A DNA stretch of 64,000 bases from Corynebacterium aurimucosum ATCC 700975 (GCF_007672725.1 NZ_VDTC01000002.1:310001-374000), one strand, 5' to 3'. Positions 31,193-41,387 are shown, counted from the first letter of the stretch. Notes: a model not told the origin generated them from the sequence alone. Numbers and translations are program-made.

Positions 31193-31341
31193 ACCGAGGG
31201 GTCAAGTTTTCACAGGCGCAGGTTCCCGTGAACCCCAAAATAGAAACGACAGTGCACAAAAGAGGTGTCTGAGAAACGGTTTTCCACAGGAACATTTTTT
31301 CTAATGCGCGCAGCTCAGAGGGTGTTTTATGCTCCACAGAT

Positions 31342-32415
31342 ATGAACGCGCTACAGACTTTCCTCAAAGCACTCGGGGCCGGCATCGATGTCATCGCCGA
31401 GTGCGAAGGCATGTCTGAAGCAGACCTCATCGCCGCCGGTTCCCCAGACAAAACTGCCGCGCAGTTGGTGCGGATGCACACGAGCTTCTTTGGCAAGACC
31501 GCCATGACCAAGATGCAACGTGATGCGGTGAAGGCTGCGCGCCAGCGCGGCCACTCATTGCCCACCCTGGAAGTCATTGACCGCTATGCCCGCAAAGCCA
31601 AGACACAGGCATTGGGCTGGAAGCTGCGCCTAGAGTTGTGCCGGACCAGCGCCGATACCCTCGCGATGGAAACACTGGCGAAGAAGAAGCTCAAGGAGCA
31701 CTCGGCCCCGCCCGCACCGAAGGAGGGCGTGACCATCTACCGCCGCCGCAATGCACCGTGGACGATGGCAATCACAGGCCCCGCGCAAATGATTGCAGAG
31801 CTTAGCGACGCCGTCGACCGCGAACGTCCCCTCGAATCCATCCGCGAAGCCTTCTTCAAAGGCGCCGCCCCGCGCCGCGGTTTGCAAACCAATATCTTGG
31901 TCCCGCTGGATGCAATGATGAAGATTCTCAACGGCGACGGCGAGGAAATCACGCTGCAGATGACCAACGGCGCAACGATGACCGGCGCGGAATACCTCAA
32001 CAAGGTCATAGCCGAAGAGATCGACCTCGATGGCGCGCTGGCGACTCTCTTCCACCCCTATCACGGGCCGGTCAACCTCTACTATGAGGAGCGCTCCGCC
32101 AGCATCAAGCAGCGCATCATGGCCATGGCTGAGTTCCCGGTCTGTGCTTGGGGCTCCTGCATGAAGCCCGCCGATGAATGCCAAGTTCACCATCTCATCG
32201 CGTGGAAGAACGGCGGGTATACCAACCAGGAAAACCTGGTGATGCTGTGCCCGTATCACAATGGCGTGAACCAGGACGATCCGAACGCGCCACCGGGACG
32301 CGGCCGCATGGCCCGGGTCAACGGAACGGCCACAAAGACGTACGGTCCCCTCCCGCCGCCCACGCCTCTGCAAGCGCCTCCCGGGCTATTCGACGCCCCG
32401 GAAAGAGACGACTAG
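31342..32415 (+). CDS. HNH endonuclease domain protein
   Basis: 357 residues. The last third has an HNH nuclease motif with zinc cysteines: CAWGSCMKPADECQVHHLIAW, then GGYTNQENLVMLCPYHNG. The N-terminal 250 residues are helical and lack a known signature, as in the DUF222-HNH proteins that occur in several copies in corynebacterial genomes. A TATGCT element 8 nt before the ATG and the lack of a ribosome-binding site suggest a leaderless transcript. There is no adjacent methylase or toxin/antitoxin partner. The biological role is unknown. Confidence 0.8.
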   Translation: MNALQTFLKALGAGIDVIAECEGMSEADLIAAGSPDKTAAQLVRMHTSFFGKTAMTKMQRDAVKAARQRGHSLPTLEVIDRYARKAKTQALGWKLRLELCRTSADTLAMETLAKKKLKEHSAPPAPKEGVTIYRRRNAPWTMAITGPAQMIAELSDAVDRERPLESIREAFFKGAAPRRGLQTNILVPLDAMMKILNGDGEEITLQMTNGATMTGAEYLNKVIAEEIDLDGALATLFHPYHGPVNLYYEERSASIKQRIMAMAEFPVCAWGSCMKPADECQVHHLIAWKNGGYTNQENLVMLCPYHNGVNQDDPNAPPGRGRMARVNGTATKTYGPLPPPTPLQAPPGLFDAPERDD

Positions 32416-32441
32416 GAGCGACACAACTAGGTGTCTTCGCA

Positions 32442-32480
32442 GAAAAAGCCCTCCACCCAGAACTCCTGGGGGCGAGGGCT
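32442..32480 (-). terminator. Terminator of the small membrane protein gene
   Basis: Outer stem AGCCCTC/GAGGGCT, inner stem CCCAG/CTGGG around a 5-nt loop. On the minus strand it is followed by TTTTT. It overlaps the last codon of the small gene at 32479 and can also stop transcription from the HNH gene. Confidence 0.8.
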
Positions 32481-32649
32481 ACTCGTCGTGCTTGCGGCGC
32501 AGTTTAATCACGGTATCTGCGATAAACAGAACAATGCCTACCCCCGCAGAAGCAAAGAGCAGGTACAGAGACCACTCAGCGGCGGAGAGGATGTAATTCA
32601 CGAACGCCAAGAAAGCCACAAAGGCCAAAAGCAATGCACCAATAAGCAT
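32479..32649 (-). CDS. Small membrane protein, two predicted helices
   Basis: 56 residues from the ATG at 32649, chosen because GAAGGAG stands 8 nt upstream. An in-frame start at 32685 would add 12 basic residues. Two hydrophobic helices (about 2-20 and 25-46) are followed by a basic tail, LRRKHDE. No family recognised. It lies downstream of divIVA, but a terminator separates them. Confidence 0.6.
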   Translation of the reverse strand: MLIGALLLAFVAFLAFVNYILSAAEWSLYLLFASAGVGIVLFIADTVIKLRRKHDE

Positions 32650-32721
32650 GCGCGCTCTCCTTCCCCGCCACGCCTGAAAAATCAATACCTACTGAGAATA
32701 CATACCCACAGAAAAGAATAA

Positions 32722-32743
32722 CGGCGCCCCCGCAGGGACGCCG
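32722..32743 (-). terminator. Terminator after divIVA
   Basis: The stem CGGCGTCCC/GGGGCGCCG (one mismatch) is followed on the minus strand by TTATTCTTTTC. It lies 13 nt after the divIVA stop. Confidence 0.75.
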
Positions 32744-32755
32744 CTGATTCAGTGA

Positions 32756-33886
32756 TTAATTGTTGGACTTGCCGGCTTCACCGTTGGGAGCAGCGGTACC
32801 GCGGGACTCCAGCTCCTCAAGCTGAGACTGCAGCAGCGTCTTGAGGCGGGTACGGTACTCGCGCTCGAAGGTACGCAGCTCGGAGATGCGGGCCTCCAGA
32901 GCGGTCTGCTGCTGCTTGACCGTGTTCATGACCTCGGTGTGCTTCTTCTCGGCATCGGCCTGCAGCGCGGCAGCCTTCTCCTCTGCCTGGCGAATCTGCG
33001 CCTCGGCGCGGGACGTAGCGTCGGACTCAGTCTGCTTTGCCTTGTTCTCAGCGTCCGCCACCAGCTTCTTGGAGCGGGTATCGGCCTCCTGCAGCTGAGC
33101 GTCATAGCGCTTCTGGGCGTCCGCGAGCTGGGCCTTGGAGTGGGAGTCAGCATCGGCAAGCTGCTTCTCTGCCGCCGTGCGGGCCTCAGCCAGCATGGAC
33201 TCGGAATCAGCCTTGGCCTCGCTGGTGAGACGGTCCGCCATCTCCTGAGCCAAGCCCAGCACGCGGGCTGCCTGCATGTGGGTATCCGGGGTAGCCAGAC
33301 CCTGTGCGTTGGACTGGGCAGCGCCCGCACCAGCCACGGCAGCGGCGGAAGAGGCGGTGGTGGAGGCTGCGGAGTTCTTCTTTGCGGACTCCAGCTCCTT
33401 CTTCGTGTTCGCCAGTTCCTTCTTGGAAGCCTCGAGCTCGCGCTTGGCGGCGGCAGCTTCCTCGCGAGCTGCCTTGAGCTCGGCGGAGTTGTCCTTTGCC
33501 TGAGCAGCCGACGCCTGGGAAGACTGTGCCTGAGCAGCCTTTGCCTGCTCCTGCGCACGCTTCGTCTCTTCCTTGGCCTTGGCAATCTCATTCTTGGAGT
33601 CAGCCAGCTTTGCCTCGTACTCGGCGCGAAGCTTGGATTCAACTTCCTTGCGCACAGCGGCCTCGTCGACCTTAGCGGCAGTAGCGCCGCCAGCGGCGCC
33701 GGCCGAAGTCTGAGACTTCAGTTCCTCAACCTGGGCGTGGAGATCATCGTTCTCGTCCTGCAGCTGAGCAAGAGCATCCTCAACGAGGTCGAGGAACTGA
33801 TCTACCTCATCCTCGTTGTAGCCACGCTTGCCAATTGGCGGCTTGCTGAAAGCGACGTTGTGTACATCAGCGGGTGACAGTGGCAT
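32756..33886 (-). CDS. divIVA: DivIVA/Wag31 polar growth organiser
   Basis: Recruits the elongation machinery to the cell poles and is essential for apical growth in corynebacteria. The membrane-binding N-terminal domain is intact ([38 protein letters not shown]). A very long coiled coil, rich in Ala, Glu, Lys and Gln, fills residues 30-350. An Ala/Ser/Thr-rich break occurs near residues 165-185. 376 residues is long for DivIVA but usual in this genus. The 168-nt upstream region contains TACAAT (33983-33978), a good -10 element. Confidence 0.93.
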   Translation of the reverse strand: MPLSPADVHNVAFSKPPIGKRGYNEDEVDQFLDLVEDALAQLQDENDDLHAQVEELKSQTSAGAAGGATAAKVDEAAVRKEVESKLRAEYEAKLADSKNEIAKAKEETKRAQEQAKAAQAQSSQASAAQAKDNSAELKAAREEAAAAKRELEASKKELANTKKELESAKKNSAASTTASSAAAVAGAGAAQSNAQGLATPDTHMQAARVLGLAQEMADRLTSEAKADSESMLAEARTAAEKQLADADSHSKAQLADAQKRYDAQLQEADTRSKKLVADAENKAKQTESDATSRAEAQIRQAEEKAAALQADAEKKHTEVMNTVKQQQTALEARISELRTFEREYRTRLKTLLQSQLEELESRGTAAPNGEAGKSNN

Positions 33887-33977
33887 TGACTTCTCTTCCC
33901 CTTACGAATCGGTCAAACCTCTAGAGGTTCCAGAGGCCGGGTACATATGCGGTTAATAATACGGATTTTGCTAACTC

Positions 33978-33983
33978 ATTGTA
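33978..33983 (-). promoter_or_regulatory. Putative divIVA -10 element
   Basis: TACAAT on the minus strand, about 92 nt before the divIVA start. A GTTAGA lies 17 nt further upstream as a weak -35. A second A/T-rich candidate (TATTAT) lies nearer the gene. Confidence 0.45.
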
Positions 33984-34054
33984 TCCGAATCAACACATTA
34001 TCTAACGCTGGCACGAGTCTCAACGTTAACAGGAGGGTTTAATACACCCGTTAG

Positions 34055-34366
34055 TTACACAGCAAGTCCGCTGGGGCCGAAAAATAGCCACGAAATCAGT
34101 TGCGAAAGAATGGACAAAAGCAGGAACAAAACAATGATGGAAACGTCGAGCGCAACGCCTCCCAACTGCAGCGGAGGAATCACCTTTCGCAGCGCCTTAA
34201 CCGGCGGGTCAGTGACTACGAAAAGCACCTCTGCAACCATCATGAACCAGCGGGGCGGATTGAATTGGCGCGAAAAAGATTGAATCATTTCGATGACGAT
34301 TCGCGCTAACAAAATCCACGAGTAAAGACTCACGGCAACGAGGAGAATTGAACCTAAAGCATTCAC
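34055..34366 (-). CDS. YggT family membrane protein
   Basis: A 103-residue protein of the YggT family, with a hydrophobic helix near the start (LGSILLVAVSLYSWILLARIVIEMI) and a second in the C-terminal half (LDVSIIVLFLLLSILSQLI). Between them is the conserved DPPVKALRKVIPPLQLGGVALD. I chose the GTG at 34366 because it puts the first helix at the N-terminus as in other members. The frame is open up to an ATG at 34438. YggT is regularly found between sepF and divIVA in gram-positive genomes and may take part in septum or pole organisation. Confidence 0.82.
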   Translation of the reverse strand: MNALGSILLVAVSLYSWILLARIVIEMIQSFSRQFNPPRWFMMVAEVLFVVTDPPVKALRKVIPPLQLGGVALDVSIIVLFLLLSILSQLISWLFFGPSGLAV

Positions 34367-34502
34367 AGTGCCCGAGCCTATCCGAACCACCCCCACTAAC
34401 GGTATTCCCCTGCCCTCCGGTTCGCGCTCGGCGAACATGAACGGCTAATCGTCGGCTGAACTATCCCCGAACTCAGTTCGCCGCCGGCCTCATAAATACG
34501 AA

Positions 34503-34563
34503 ACCGCCCCATCGCTTCCCCTCCCCTAAGCCAACACGGGAGAAAAGAAATCGATGAGGCGGT
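34503..34563 (-). terminator. Putative terminator after sepF
   Basis: The inverted repeat ACCGCCCCATCG/CGATGAGGCGGT (11 of 12 pairs) has a 37-nt loop. On the minus strand it is followed by TTTCGTATTTATG. It lies 15 nt after the sepF stop. The long loop makes it less certain. Confidence 0.5.
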
Positions 34564-34577
34564 AGAACGCGACGTAC

Positions 34578-35000
34578 TTAGCGCAGATGCGCTGCGCGCT
34601 CCAGCTCAACAGTGGAGATATCGGCGCCCTTCGGCACGATGGCAAACACCTTACGGCTGGTGTCCACGCCCTTGGTCAGGTTCTTCATGCGGCCCTCCAG
34701 TGCAAAGCAGAGGCCAGCGGCAAAGTCGACGAAGCGCTTTGCGGAGCCACGGTCAGCGTCAGTGAGCTCGAAGACCACTGCGTCACCGTCACGGAAAGGG
34801 CCACCGACCTTCGCTGCATCGTCGAAAGAGACGAGCGACAGCGCCACGATGGTCGGGACAAATTCCTCTTCCGGCTTCTCGTAGGAAGGTGCGTACGCCG
34901 GAGCGCTATAGCTGCGCTCGTCAGCGTAGTAAGCATCGTCGGTGTCCATGTCCATCGGGCCCAGCCCGAAGAACTCTTTAGTCCTATCAATCAGTGACAT
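34578..35000 (-). CDS. sepF: Cell division protein SepF
   Basis: Anchors FtsZ to the membrane in gram-positive bacteria that lack FtsA and ZipA. The N-terminal amphipathic helix SLIDRTKEFFGLG is followed by an acidic Tyr-rich linker. The globular FtsZ-binding domain (about residues 48-134) runs from TIVALSLVSFDDA to RKVFAIVPKGADIS. 140 residues is typical. GGGAGA lies before the ATG. The TTGACA at 35069-35064, just before the yggS stop, is a good -35, so sepF may have its own promoter. Confidence 0.92.
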   Translation of the reverse strand: MSLIDRTKEFFGLGPMDMDTDDAYYADERSYSAPAYAPSYEKPEEEFVPTIVALSLVSFDDAAKVGGPFRDGDAVVFELTDADRGSAKRFVDFAAGLCFALEGRMKNLTKGVDTSRKVFAIVPKGADISTVELERAAHLR

Positions 35001-35069
35001 TCTGGGTCTCCCTCTGACCTAGTGTGTGCTGTTCATTTGCTGTCTTGTAATGCACTTTTGCAATGTCAA

Positions 35070-35783
35070 TTAACCTAGCGGGCGCGCTCCCATGATTCCG
35101 GTTCCGACACGCACGATATCCGTTCCAGATGCAATCGCCGCCTCCAAATCTGCGCTCATTCCGGCAGACATTTTTAAAGCCCGTCCGAGCTTCGCCGCGA
35201 CCTCGTCGGTCAGCGCCCTTACCCGAGCGAATACCTCCGCAGGCTCGCTCTCCAGCGGAGGAACCACCATGAATCCCTGCAGCTGCACATTCTCCAGCTC
35301 TTCAACGACATCCACCAGAGCGGGGACGCCCTCCAACGGACATCCGCCGCGTGCGGTATCGCCATCGGCGGAAACCTGAATAAATGCCGGAAGGGTGTCC
35401 TCGCGTTGCCCGCGTTCTTGTGCAAGCGCCACTCCTCGGTCCAGCGCCCGGGCAAGCTTCTCTGAGTCAAGGGAGTGCACGCTGTGCGCCCAGCGGGCGA
35501 CGTGGTTCGCCTTTTTGGTTTGAATCTGGCCGATCATGTGGAAGCGAATCTCGGGCAGCGCCTCTGCTTTGGCGCGCGCCTCCTGCTCACGGTTTTCTGC
35601 TACATCCGCAATTCCCAGCTCCCCCAGCAGCGCTATGTCCTCTGTCGGGTGAAATTTCGTCACCGGCAGCAGCTGTGGCACGGGACGGTCATACGTGGCG
35701 GCGAAGCCTCGAATCTCAGCGCGGGTGCGCTCCAAACCGGCCCGTAGTTCTTCGCGACGCTCAGCGGGGTCCTTGCTAGTCAT
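35070..35783 (-). CDS. YggS family PLP-binding protein
   Basis: A 237-residue PLP homeostasis protein (YggS/YlmE/PLPBP). It is a single alanine-racemase-like barrel with the cofactor lysine in LLPVTKFHP (near residue 43), then VAENREQEARAK, FHMIGQIQTKKANHV and a phosphate-binding C-terminal segment, MSAGMSADLEAAIASGTDIVRVGTGIMG. It is not catalytic but buffers PLP. The ATG directly follows the pgeF stop (TAA-ATG), indicating coupling. Confidence 0.92.
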   Translation of the reverse strand: MTSKDPAERREELRAGLERTRAEIRGFAATYDRPVPQLLPVTKFHPTEDIALLGELGIADVAENREQEARAKAEALPEIRFHMIGQIQTKKANHVARWAHSVHSLDSEKLARALDRGVALAQERGQREDTLPAFIQVSADGDTARGGCPLEGVPALVDVVEELENVQLQGFMVVPPLESEPAEVFARVRALTDEVAAKLGRALKMSAGMSADLEAAIASGTDIVRVGTGIMGARPLG

Positions 35784-36524
35784 TTAATCCTCCAACCAAA
35801 TCACACCGGATTGACGCCCGGTGACGCCCTCGCGGCGATAAGAAAAGAATTCAGTGTCTTCGATCGTGCAGCGCGGATCCGACTCAATGGCCGTAACTCC
35901 CATCCCCATCAGCTGGCGAATCAGGCCGGCGCGCACGTCAACTCCCCACGTACCAGACGAGGTGCGAGTCTTGGAGCCGGGCAGGTGCTTCTCGACGTCT
36001 TCCGCCATCTCCTCCGGCACCTCATAGTTGCGTCCAGAAGCAGCAGGCCCCATAAGTACCTGGATCGACGCGGGAGTCGCCCCCAGCTCAACCATTGCGT
36101 TCACGGTGTTCCGGACGATTCCGTTGCGCGCGCCTAGGCGTCCGGCGTGGGCGGCGGCGATGACGCCCGCGGAGACGTCGACAAGCAGCACCGGTGTGCA
36201 ATCAGCAACGAGCACGCCTAGCCCCAAGCGCTTTTCGGTGGTTACTACGGCATCGGTGGCGGGGACGGGTTCGCGGACACCGCGGCGTTCGGCCCCCACC
36301 ACCGTGACCGTGTTGGTGTGGAGCTGTTCCATCCACACGATGTCCTCTAGACCCGTGGCGCGGAGAAGCCGCTCACGGTTGGCGGTCACGGCCTCGGGCT
36401 CATCACCAACGTGATCGCCCAAGTTGAAAGAGTTATAAGGGGACGACGACGCCCCGCCGGCACGGCTGGTGAAAACCATGCGGACGGGGCGTTGTGCTAC
36501 GTGTGCTTCCTCGTTTACTGGCAT
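35784..36524 (-). CDS. pgeF: Peptidoglycan editing factor PgeF (YlmD, laccase-domain protein)
   Basis: 246 residues of the DUF152/Cu-oxidase_4 family. Zinc/copper ligands are visible in WMEQLHTNTV (H), LVADCTPVLL (C) and AAAHAGRLGARNGI (H). PgeF removes misincorporated residues from peptidoglycan precursors in E. coli, and purified homologues also show purine nucleosidase activity. It lies 24 nt after ftsZ and is coupled to yggS. GGAGTGC precedes the ATG. Confidence 0.88.
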   Translation of the reverse strand: MPVNEEAHVAQRPVRMVFTSRAGGASSSPYNSFNLGDHVGDEPEAVTANRERLLRATGLEDIVWMEQLHTNTVTVVGAERRGVREPVPATDAVVTTEKRLGLGVLVADCTPVLLVDVSAGVIAAAHAGRLGARNGIVRNTVNAMVELGATPASIQVLMGPAASGRNYEVPEEMAEDVEKHLPGSKTRTSSGTWGVDVRAGLIRQLMGMGVTAIESDPRCTIEDTEFFSYRREGVTGRQSGVIWLED

Positions 36525-36548
36525 GCACTCCAGAGTAGCGGGCTGGGA

Positions 36549-37913
36549 CTAACGCATGAAGGACGGCACGTCGAGATCGTCGTCGCCATCATCATCGAAG
36601 TCGCGGCCACGGCGCTCAGCGGGGCGCGAGAGGCGGTACTCGTCATCGGCGCCGCGGCGGTACTCCTCACCGCGGAAGCGATCCGAGGTAGTAAACAGTC
36701 CGCTGGACGGGGCCGGCTCGGCCGGCTGCTCGCGCTCGTAGGAGTGGCGCGGGGTGTACTCTTCGCGCTCGATACGCTGGGCGTCGACACGCTGCGGCTC
36801 GGCGCGGGTGTAGTCCTCACGCGGGGCCTCGGCGCGGGATGCGGCGGGGCTTTCCGCCTGTGCCTCGGCGCGGTTCTCAAAGAGGGAACCCGGGCGGGCA
36901 GCCGGGGTGGCCTGCTGGCTCTGCGGTGCAGCCTGACCGGGCTGCGCCGGCTGCGTAGTCATGTTGGCCTGTGCGTCGAAGCCGGTGGCGATGATAGTGA
37001 CGCGAACCTCATCACCGAGGTTATCATCGATGATGGTGCCGAAGATGATGTTGGCGTCTTCGTCGGCGCGCTCCTCCACCATGGAGGCGGCTGCGTTGAC
37101 CTCGTGGAGGCCCAGGTCGGAGCCACCAGCGATGGACAGTAGAACGCCCTTGGCGCCTTCCATGGTCGACTCCAACAGCGGGGAGTTGATGGCCTGCTCG
37201 GCGGCGTTGAGCGCGCGGTTGTCACCGCGGGCGAAGCCGATACCCATGAGGGCGGAGCCGGCGTCGGACATGACGGAGCGAACGTCCGCGAAGTCGACGT
37301 TGATCATGCCCGGGATAGTGATGAGGTTGGTAATACCCTGAACACCATTGTGCAGAACTTCATCGGCGGCGCGGAAGGCCTCGACGATGGACAGCTCCTC
37401 GCCACCCAGCTGCATGAGGCGGTCATTCGGGATAACAATGAGGGTATCGCAGACCTCGCGCAGCTCTTCGATGCCGGCCATGGCCTGACGGGTACGGCGC
37501 GCGCCCTCAAACTTGAATGGGCGGGTAACGACGCCAACGGTCAAAGCACCCATCTTCTTTGCGATGGACGCCACGACGGGGGCCGCGCCGGTGCCGGTTC
37601 CGCCGCCTTCGCCGGCCGTCACGAAGACCATATCGGAGCCTTGGAGGGCGTCTTCGATTTCGGTCTTGTGATCCTCCGCGGAGGTCTTGCCAACCTCCGG
37701 GTTAGCGCCGGCGCCGAGGCCGCGGGTGGCCTCGCGGCCGATGTCGAGCTTGGTGTCCGCATCGGAGAAAATCAGCGCCTGGGAATCGGTGTTGATGGCG
37801 ACGAACTGGACTCCCTTGAGCCCTTCTTCGATCATGCGGTTGACAGCGTTGACACCGCCGCCGCCGACGCCGACGACCTTGATGTCCGCGAGGTTGTTGC
37901 TAGATGAGATCAT
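36549..37913 (-). CDS. ftsZ: Cell division protein FtsZ
   Basis: Tubulin-like GTPase that forms the division ring. GTP-binding elements are [15 protein letters not shown] (residues 13-27) and the tubulin signature GGGTGTG (103-109). The T7 loop is [15 protein letters not shown]. After the core (about residue 315) comes a disordered Gln/Arg/Glu/Pro-rich linker of about 115 residues, ending in the conserved peptide [10 protein letters not shown] that binds SepF and other partners. A 206-nt leader separates it from ftsQ. Confidence 0.97.
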   Translation of the reverse strand: MISSSNNLADIKVVGVGGGGVNAVNRMIEEGLKGVQFVAINTDSQALIFSDADTKLDIGREATRGLGAGANPEVGKTSAEDHKTEIEDALQGSDMVFVTAGEGGGTGTGAAPVVASIAKKMGALTVGVVTRPFKFEGARRTRQAMAGIEELREVCDTLIVIPNDRLMQLGGEELSIVEAFRAADEVLHNGVQGITNLITIPGMINVDFADVRSVMSDAGSALMGIGFARGDNRALNAAEQAINSPLLESTMEGAKGVLLSIAGGSDLGLHEVNAAASMVEERADEDANIIFGTIIDDNLGDEVRVTIIATGFDAQANMTTQPAQPGQAAPQSQQATPAARPGSLFENRAEAQAESPAASRAEAPREDYTRAEPQRVDAQRIEREEYTPRHSYEREQPAEPAPSSGLFTTSDRFRGEEYRRGADDEYRLSRPAERRGRDFDDDGDDDLDVPSFMR

Positions 37914-37961
37914 ACGAGGGTCTCTTGCCTTTCGAATAAGCTTTTAATGTAAACGAGGAGG

Positions 37962-37982
37962 CGCCTCTTTTCGCGAGAGGCG
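37962..37982 (-). promoter_or_regulatory. Hairpin in the ftsZ leader
   Basis: The 7-bp inverted repeat CGCCTCT/AGAGGCG has a 7-nt loop. It lies about 50 nt upstream of the ftsZ start, in a 206-nt intergenic region. No U-tract follows, so it is more likely a leader structure than a terminator. Confidence 0.45.
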
Positions 37983-38119
37983 GTTACATCCATCTTTAAC
38001 GACAACGGGGTAATTTCGGCGCACATTTTGCCGCGTGTCGGTACCCTCAACCTCTACTTTAGGGTTGCTGACATGCGGTTTTCTTAACAAGCGCCACACC
38101 CGTCCCACTCGCGACGGAC

Positions 38120-38779
38120 CTAGCGGCGAGTCACCAGCGACGGGTTGGAAATGTTCCAGGATTCACCCTCGAGTTTGAGCACATCCTCGAAAGCGATTGC
38201 CTTGTTCTTATTGTCTTCCGAGGCACCCCAAAAGATGGTCTTGTTGTCCTTGGTTCGGAACGTCAGCGAGTACCTATCCTTGACCTCGAGGGCCGATACC
38301 TTTTCCCGGATTGGAGCGGGAAGGGCCGCAACGGCATCGACGGCCGCTTGCATTTCCGGGGAACCGGAGTCGGTGTGCCCGGTGATTTCCACGGCTTCGG
38401 GCGGCGCCTCGGCTTCCACGAATTCCTTGCCGTGGTTATCCACTAGGACGGTGCTGTCACCGTCGCGCACGAAGGCCACTGCCTCGTGCTCGACGATTTC
38501 AATGTGCACCGTCGAGGGAAAAGCCCGCGACACCGTTGCGCTTTCCACCCAGGGGATCTCCGCCACGCCCTGCGCGGCCTCGCGAGCGTCCAGGCGCGCG
38601 AGGTTCGCGCCCTTAGGCACGCCACTGGCCTGTTCCACGTCCGCAGCCGTGACATGGTCATTTCCCACTACCTCGAAGGACTTCACCGTGAGGATCGGGA
38701 AAAGCCACACCGCTGCGGCAGCGATCACCGCTACGAGAAGGACCGCGCCCACCACGAGCGCCCCAGCCTTTTTAGACAT
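38120..38779 (-). CDS. ftsQ: Cell division protein FtsQ
   Basis: Bitopic divisome protein of 219 residues. A very short cytoplasmic start (MSKKAG) precedes one transmembrane helix (about 7-30). The extracytoplasmic POTRA domain ([35 protein letters not shown]) and the FtsQ beta domain ([21 protein letters not shown]) follow. The gene overlaps the 3' end of murC by 8 nt, so it is translationally coupled. The stop is followed by the ftsZ leader region. Confidence 0.92.
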   Translation of the reverse strand: MSKKAGALVVGAVLLVAVIAAAAVWLFPILTVKSFEVVGNDHVTAADVEQASGVPKGANLARLDAREAAQGVAEIPWVESATVSRAFPSTVHIEIVEHEAVAFVRDGDSTVLVDNHGKEFVEAEAPPEAVEITGHTDSGSPEMQAAVDAVAALPAPIREKVSALEVKDRYSLTFRTKDNKTIFWGASEDNKNKAIAFEDVLKLEGESWNISNPSLVTRR

Positions 38780-40262
38780 TCGGTTCCTTCGGCTCCTCCG
38801 CCTCGTCCTTATTGCCCAGCTCGGACAGAATCTCGCCAGCCACGTAGGTAATCGTGCCCGCGCCGATGGTCAGGACGATATCGCCGGACTGTGCCAAGGA
38901 GATGACGTCGCTGGCGGCTTCGGAGAAATCGGGCTCGAAGATAACCGGCATGTCTTCCGGCATCTTGTCGGTGATGATGCGGGAGGTAATGCCTTCAACC
39001 GGTTGCTCGCGAGCACCGTAGATGTCGAGGACGACGGCGGCGTCGGCAAGCGCCAGCGCCTGGGCAAACTCGGCGTCGAATTTCATCGTCCGGGAGTACA
39101 GGTGTGGCTGGAAGCAGGCGATGACGCGCGCGCCCTCGCCCTCCGCATCCGCCTTTGCGCGGGCCGCACCGAGAACTGCGGAAACCTCCGTGGGGTGGTG
39201 CGCATAATCGTCGAAGACGCGGATGCCGCGCTCGCTTCCGCGGTACTCAAAGCGACGGCGCACGCCCGTAAAATCGGTCAAGCCCGCGGCGAGCTCCGCT
39301 GGATCCCCGCCAGCGAGCGCACCGGCCAACAGGGCAGCAGCCGAATTGAGCACCATGTGGTGGCCGGGAACGTGCAGGTCATAGCTCAGCTCCTGCGGTG
39401 CCTGGCCCGGCAGGGTCAGGCGAACGCGGACGTGCGCGCCGACGGCGGAGACGGTTTCTTCTAGGATCTCCGCTGCGAGGGGCACAGCAGAATCTTCACC
39501 TACCGCACTGCGTGCGCCGTATCCCAGCACCTGAATACCGCGCTCAGCGGCGCGCTCACCGGTGGCGGCCGCCTGCGCATCCTCGAGGCAGACGACAAGG
39601 TAGCCGCCGTCGACAACGCGGTCGGCGAAGTCATCGAAGACCTGGAAGTAGCTCTCCGCGGTGCCGAAATAATCGAGGTGATCGGGCTCGATGTTCGTAA
39701 TCACGGCCACGGATGGGCTGTAGCGCAAGAGCGAAGCATCGGACTCATCGGCCTCCGCCACGAAGGCATCGCCCGTACCGCCGTGTGCGTTCGTACCAGC
39801 ACGGTTCAGCTGTCCACCGATAGCGAAGGAAGGATCCAGCCCCGCCTGTTGGAGCGCGGATACCGCCATAGACGTGGTCGAGGTCTTTCCATGGGTTCCG
39901 GCAAGCAGCACCTGGCGGTGCCCTTCCATCAACTCGGCCAATAGATCGGAACGGCGAATAACCGGAATATCGGCGGCACGCGCGGCAGCGAGCTCAGGAT
40001 TATCCTGCGGAATGGCGGCGAAGGAAGTCACGACAACCGTCGGCTTATCGCCGGCCAACTCAAGGTTCTCGGCCGCATGCCCAATGGCAATGTGTGCGCC
40101 CATTGTGCGGAGGACGTCGACAGCCGTCGACTTCTTCACGTCCGAGCCGGTCACGACCGCGCCCCGGCTGACCAGAATGCGCGCGAGACCGGACATGCCG
40201 GAGCCTCCGATTCCGACAAAGTGAACGCGGGACAGGTCCGTGGTGGAGGGGGTGTCAGTCAT
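38772..40262 (-). CDS. murC: UDP-N-acetylmuramate-L-alanine ligase
   Basis: Adds L-alanine to UDP-MurNAc, the first peptide step of peptidoglycan synthesis. The N-terminal Rossmann motif is [18 protein letters not shown]. The ATP loop is [14 protein letters not shown] (about residues 118-131), followed by [15 protein letters not shown]. The C-terminal Mur ligase domain carries [14 protein letters not shown]. 496 residues is normal. A 39-nt gap separates it from murG. Confidence 0.95.
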   Translation of the reverse strand: MTDTPSTTDLSRVHFVGIGGSGMSGLARILVSRGAVVTGSDVKKSTAVDVLRTMGAHIAIGHAAENLELAGDKPTVVVTSFAAIPQDNPELAAARAADIPVIRRSDLLAELMEGHRQVLLAGTHGKTSTTSMAVSALQQAGLDPSFAIGGQLNRAGTNAHGGTGDAFVAEADESDASLLRYSPSVAVITNIEPDHLDYFGTAESYFQVFDDFADRVVDGGYLVVCLEDAQAAATGERAAERGIQVLGYGARSAVGEDSAVPLAAEILEETVSAVGAHVRVRLTLPGQAPQELSYDLHVPGHHMVLNSAAALLAGALAGGDPAELAAGLTDFTGVRRRFEYRGSERGIRVFDDYAHHPTEVSAVLGAARAKADAEGEGARVIACFQPHLYSRTMKFDAEFAQALALADAAVVLDIYGAREQPVEGITSRIITDKMPEDMPVIFEPDFSEAASDVISLAQSGDIVLTIGAGTITYVAGEILSELGNKDEAEEPKEPNV

Positions 40263-40301
40263 AGTGAAAAATTCCTTCTTTAATAAACCTGTACTGTGCG
40301 C

Positions 40302-41387
40302 CTAATCGCAGGCGCCGACGGCGACGCGTCGCGCGATGCGGTCAGCGATGACAGCCGCAACGTCGCCGGCCTCGCTGGCATCGGCAGCGGCACGCATGGC
40401 TGCCAGGGCCTCGGGGTGGTCAAGAATAGCGCGAACTTCTCTGATAAGGCGCTCCGAGGTCAACTCGGCGTCCGGAATCTGGACCGCGGCCCCCGCCTCC
40501 ACCAATGCCCGCGAGTTCAGCGCTTGCTCGCCATTGCCGTGCGGCAGCGGCACGTAGAGCGCGGGTAGACCGGCGGCGGAAACCTCGGCCACGGTCATTG
40601 CACCGGAGCGGCACACCATGAGGTCAGCAACCGCGAGCGCGCCAGCCATGTCATCGATATAAGGCACCGCCGTGTAGTGTTCGCGCCCAGCCGGCGCCTC
40701 GTTCTTCTTGCCATAAGCATGCAGCACTTGAAAATCCCGGCACAGGTCTTCGAGTGCGCCGGCCACGGCAGTGTTGATGCTCACCGCGCCCTGCGAACCG
40801 CCGGTCACCACGATCGTCGGGCGATGTGCGTCCAGGTTCCAGTTCTGGCGAGCAGCTGCCGCCTTTGCGCCGTCGGGGTCCTCCCCCATGCCCGGCCGCA
40901 CGGGGATGCCCAAGACATCCCCGGGCATCCCAGAACCTTCTTGCGCGTTAATGCCCGTGCCGCCCAAACGCACGCCTAACTTGTTCGCCATGCCGGCCAG
41001 GGCATTGGTTTCGAGAACGAAGAACGGAATGCCTAAGGACTTGGCCGCCAAATAGGCCGGGGCGGCGACATAGCCGCCGGTTCCAAACACAACGTTGGCC
41101 CCAACGTCTTTGAGTACCGCGCGGGTTTCGCGCACGGACGTGAGGATTCGCCAGGGCAGCTTCACAGCGTCAGCGTTGATCTTGCGCGGGACCGGGACGG
41201 GGGTAATCATGCGCAAATCGACTCCACGCGCCGGCACAATATCGCGCTCCAATCCGCGTGGGGTTCCCAATGCGGTCACCCGCGCGCCGTGGCGCAAGCG
41301 GAGCTCCTCCCCCACCGCGAGCGCGGGTTCAATGTGACCGGCAGTGCCGCCACCTGCGATAACGACGGAAATCGGCGTGTCATTCAT
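40302..41387 (-). CDS. murG: UDP-GlcNAc:lipid I N-acetylglucosaminyltransferase
   Basis: Makes lipid II from lipid I at the inner face of the membrane. A GT-B fold of 361 residues with the N-terminal glycine loop VVIAGGGTAGHIEPALAV, the membrane-proximal segment FGTGGYVAAPAYLAAKSLGIP, and the donor-site motif TGGSQGAVSIN. The acceptor and sugar-recognition segment CRSGAMTVAEVSAAGLPALYVPLP is also present. It lies 29 nt after ftsW. Confidence 0.95.
   Translation of the reverse strand: MNDTPISVVIAGGGTAGHIEPALAVGEELRLRHGARVTALGTPRGLERDIVPARGVDLRMITPVPVPRKINADAVKLPWRILTSVRETRAVLKDVGANVVFGTGGYVAAPAYLAAKSLGIPFFVLETNALAGMANKLGVRLGGTGINAQEGSGMPGDVLGIPVRPGMGEDPDGAKAAAARQNWNLDAHRPTIVVTGGSQGAVSINTAVAGALEDLCRDFQVLHAYGKKNEAPAGREHYTAVPYIDDMAGALAVADLMVCRSGAMTVAEVSAAGLPALYVPLPHGNGEQALNSRALVEAGAAVQIPDAELTSERLIREVRAILDHPEALAAMRAAADASEAGDVAAVIADRIARRVAVGACD

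Noticed and set aside
31342-32415. Restriction-modification or toxin system around the HNH gene
   Set aside because: There is no methylase, specificity subunit or small antitoxin frame beside it. Solitary HNH-domain genes are common in this genus.
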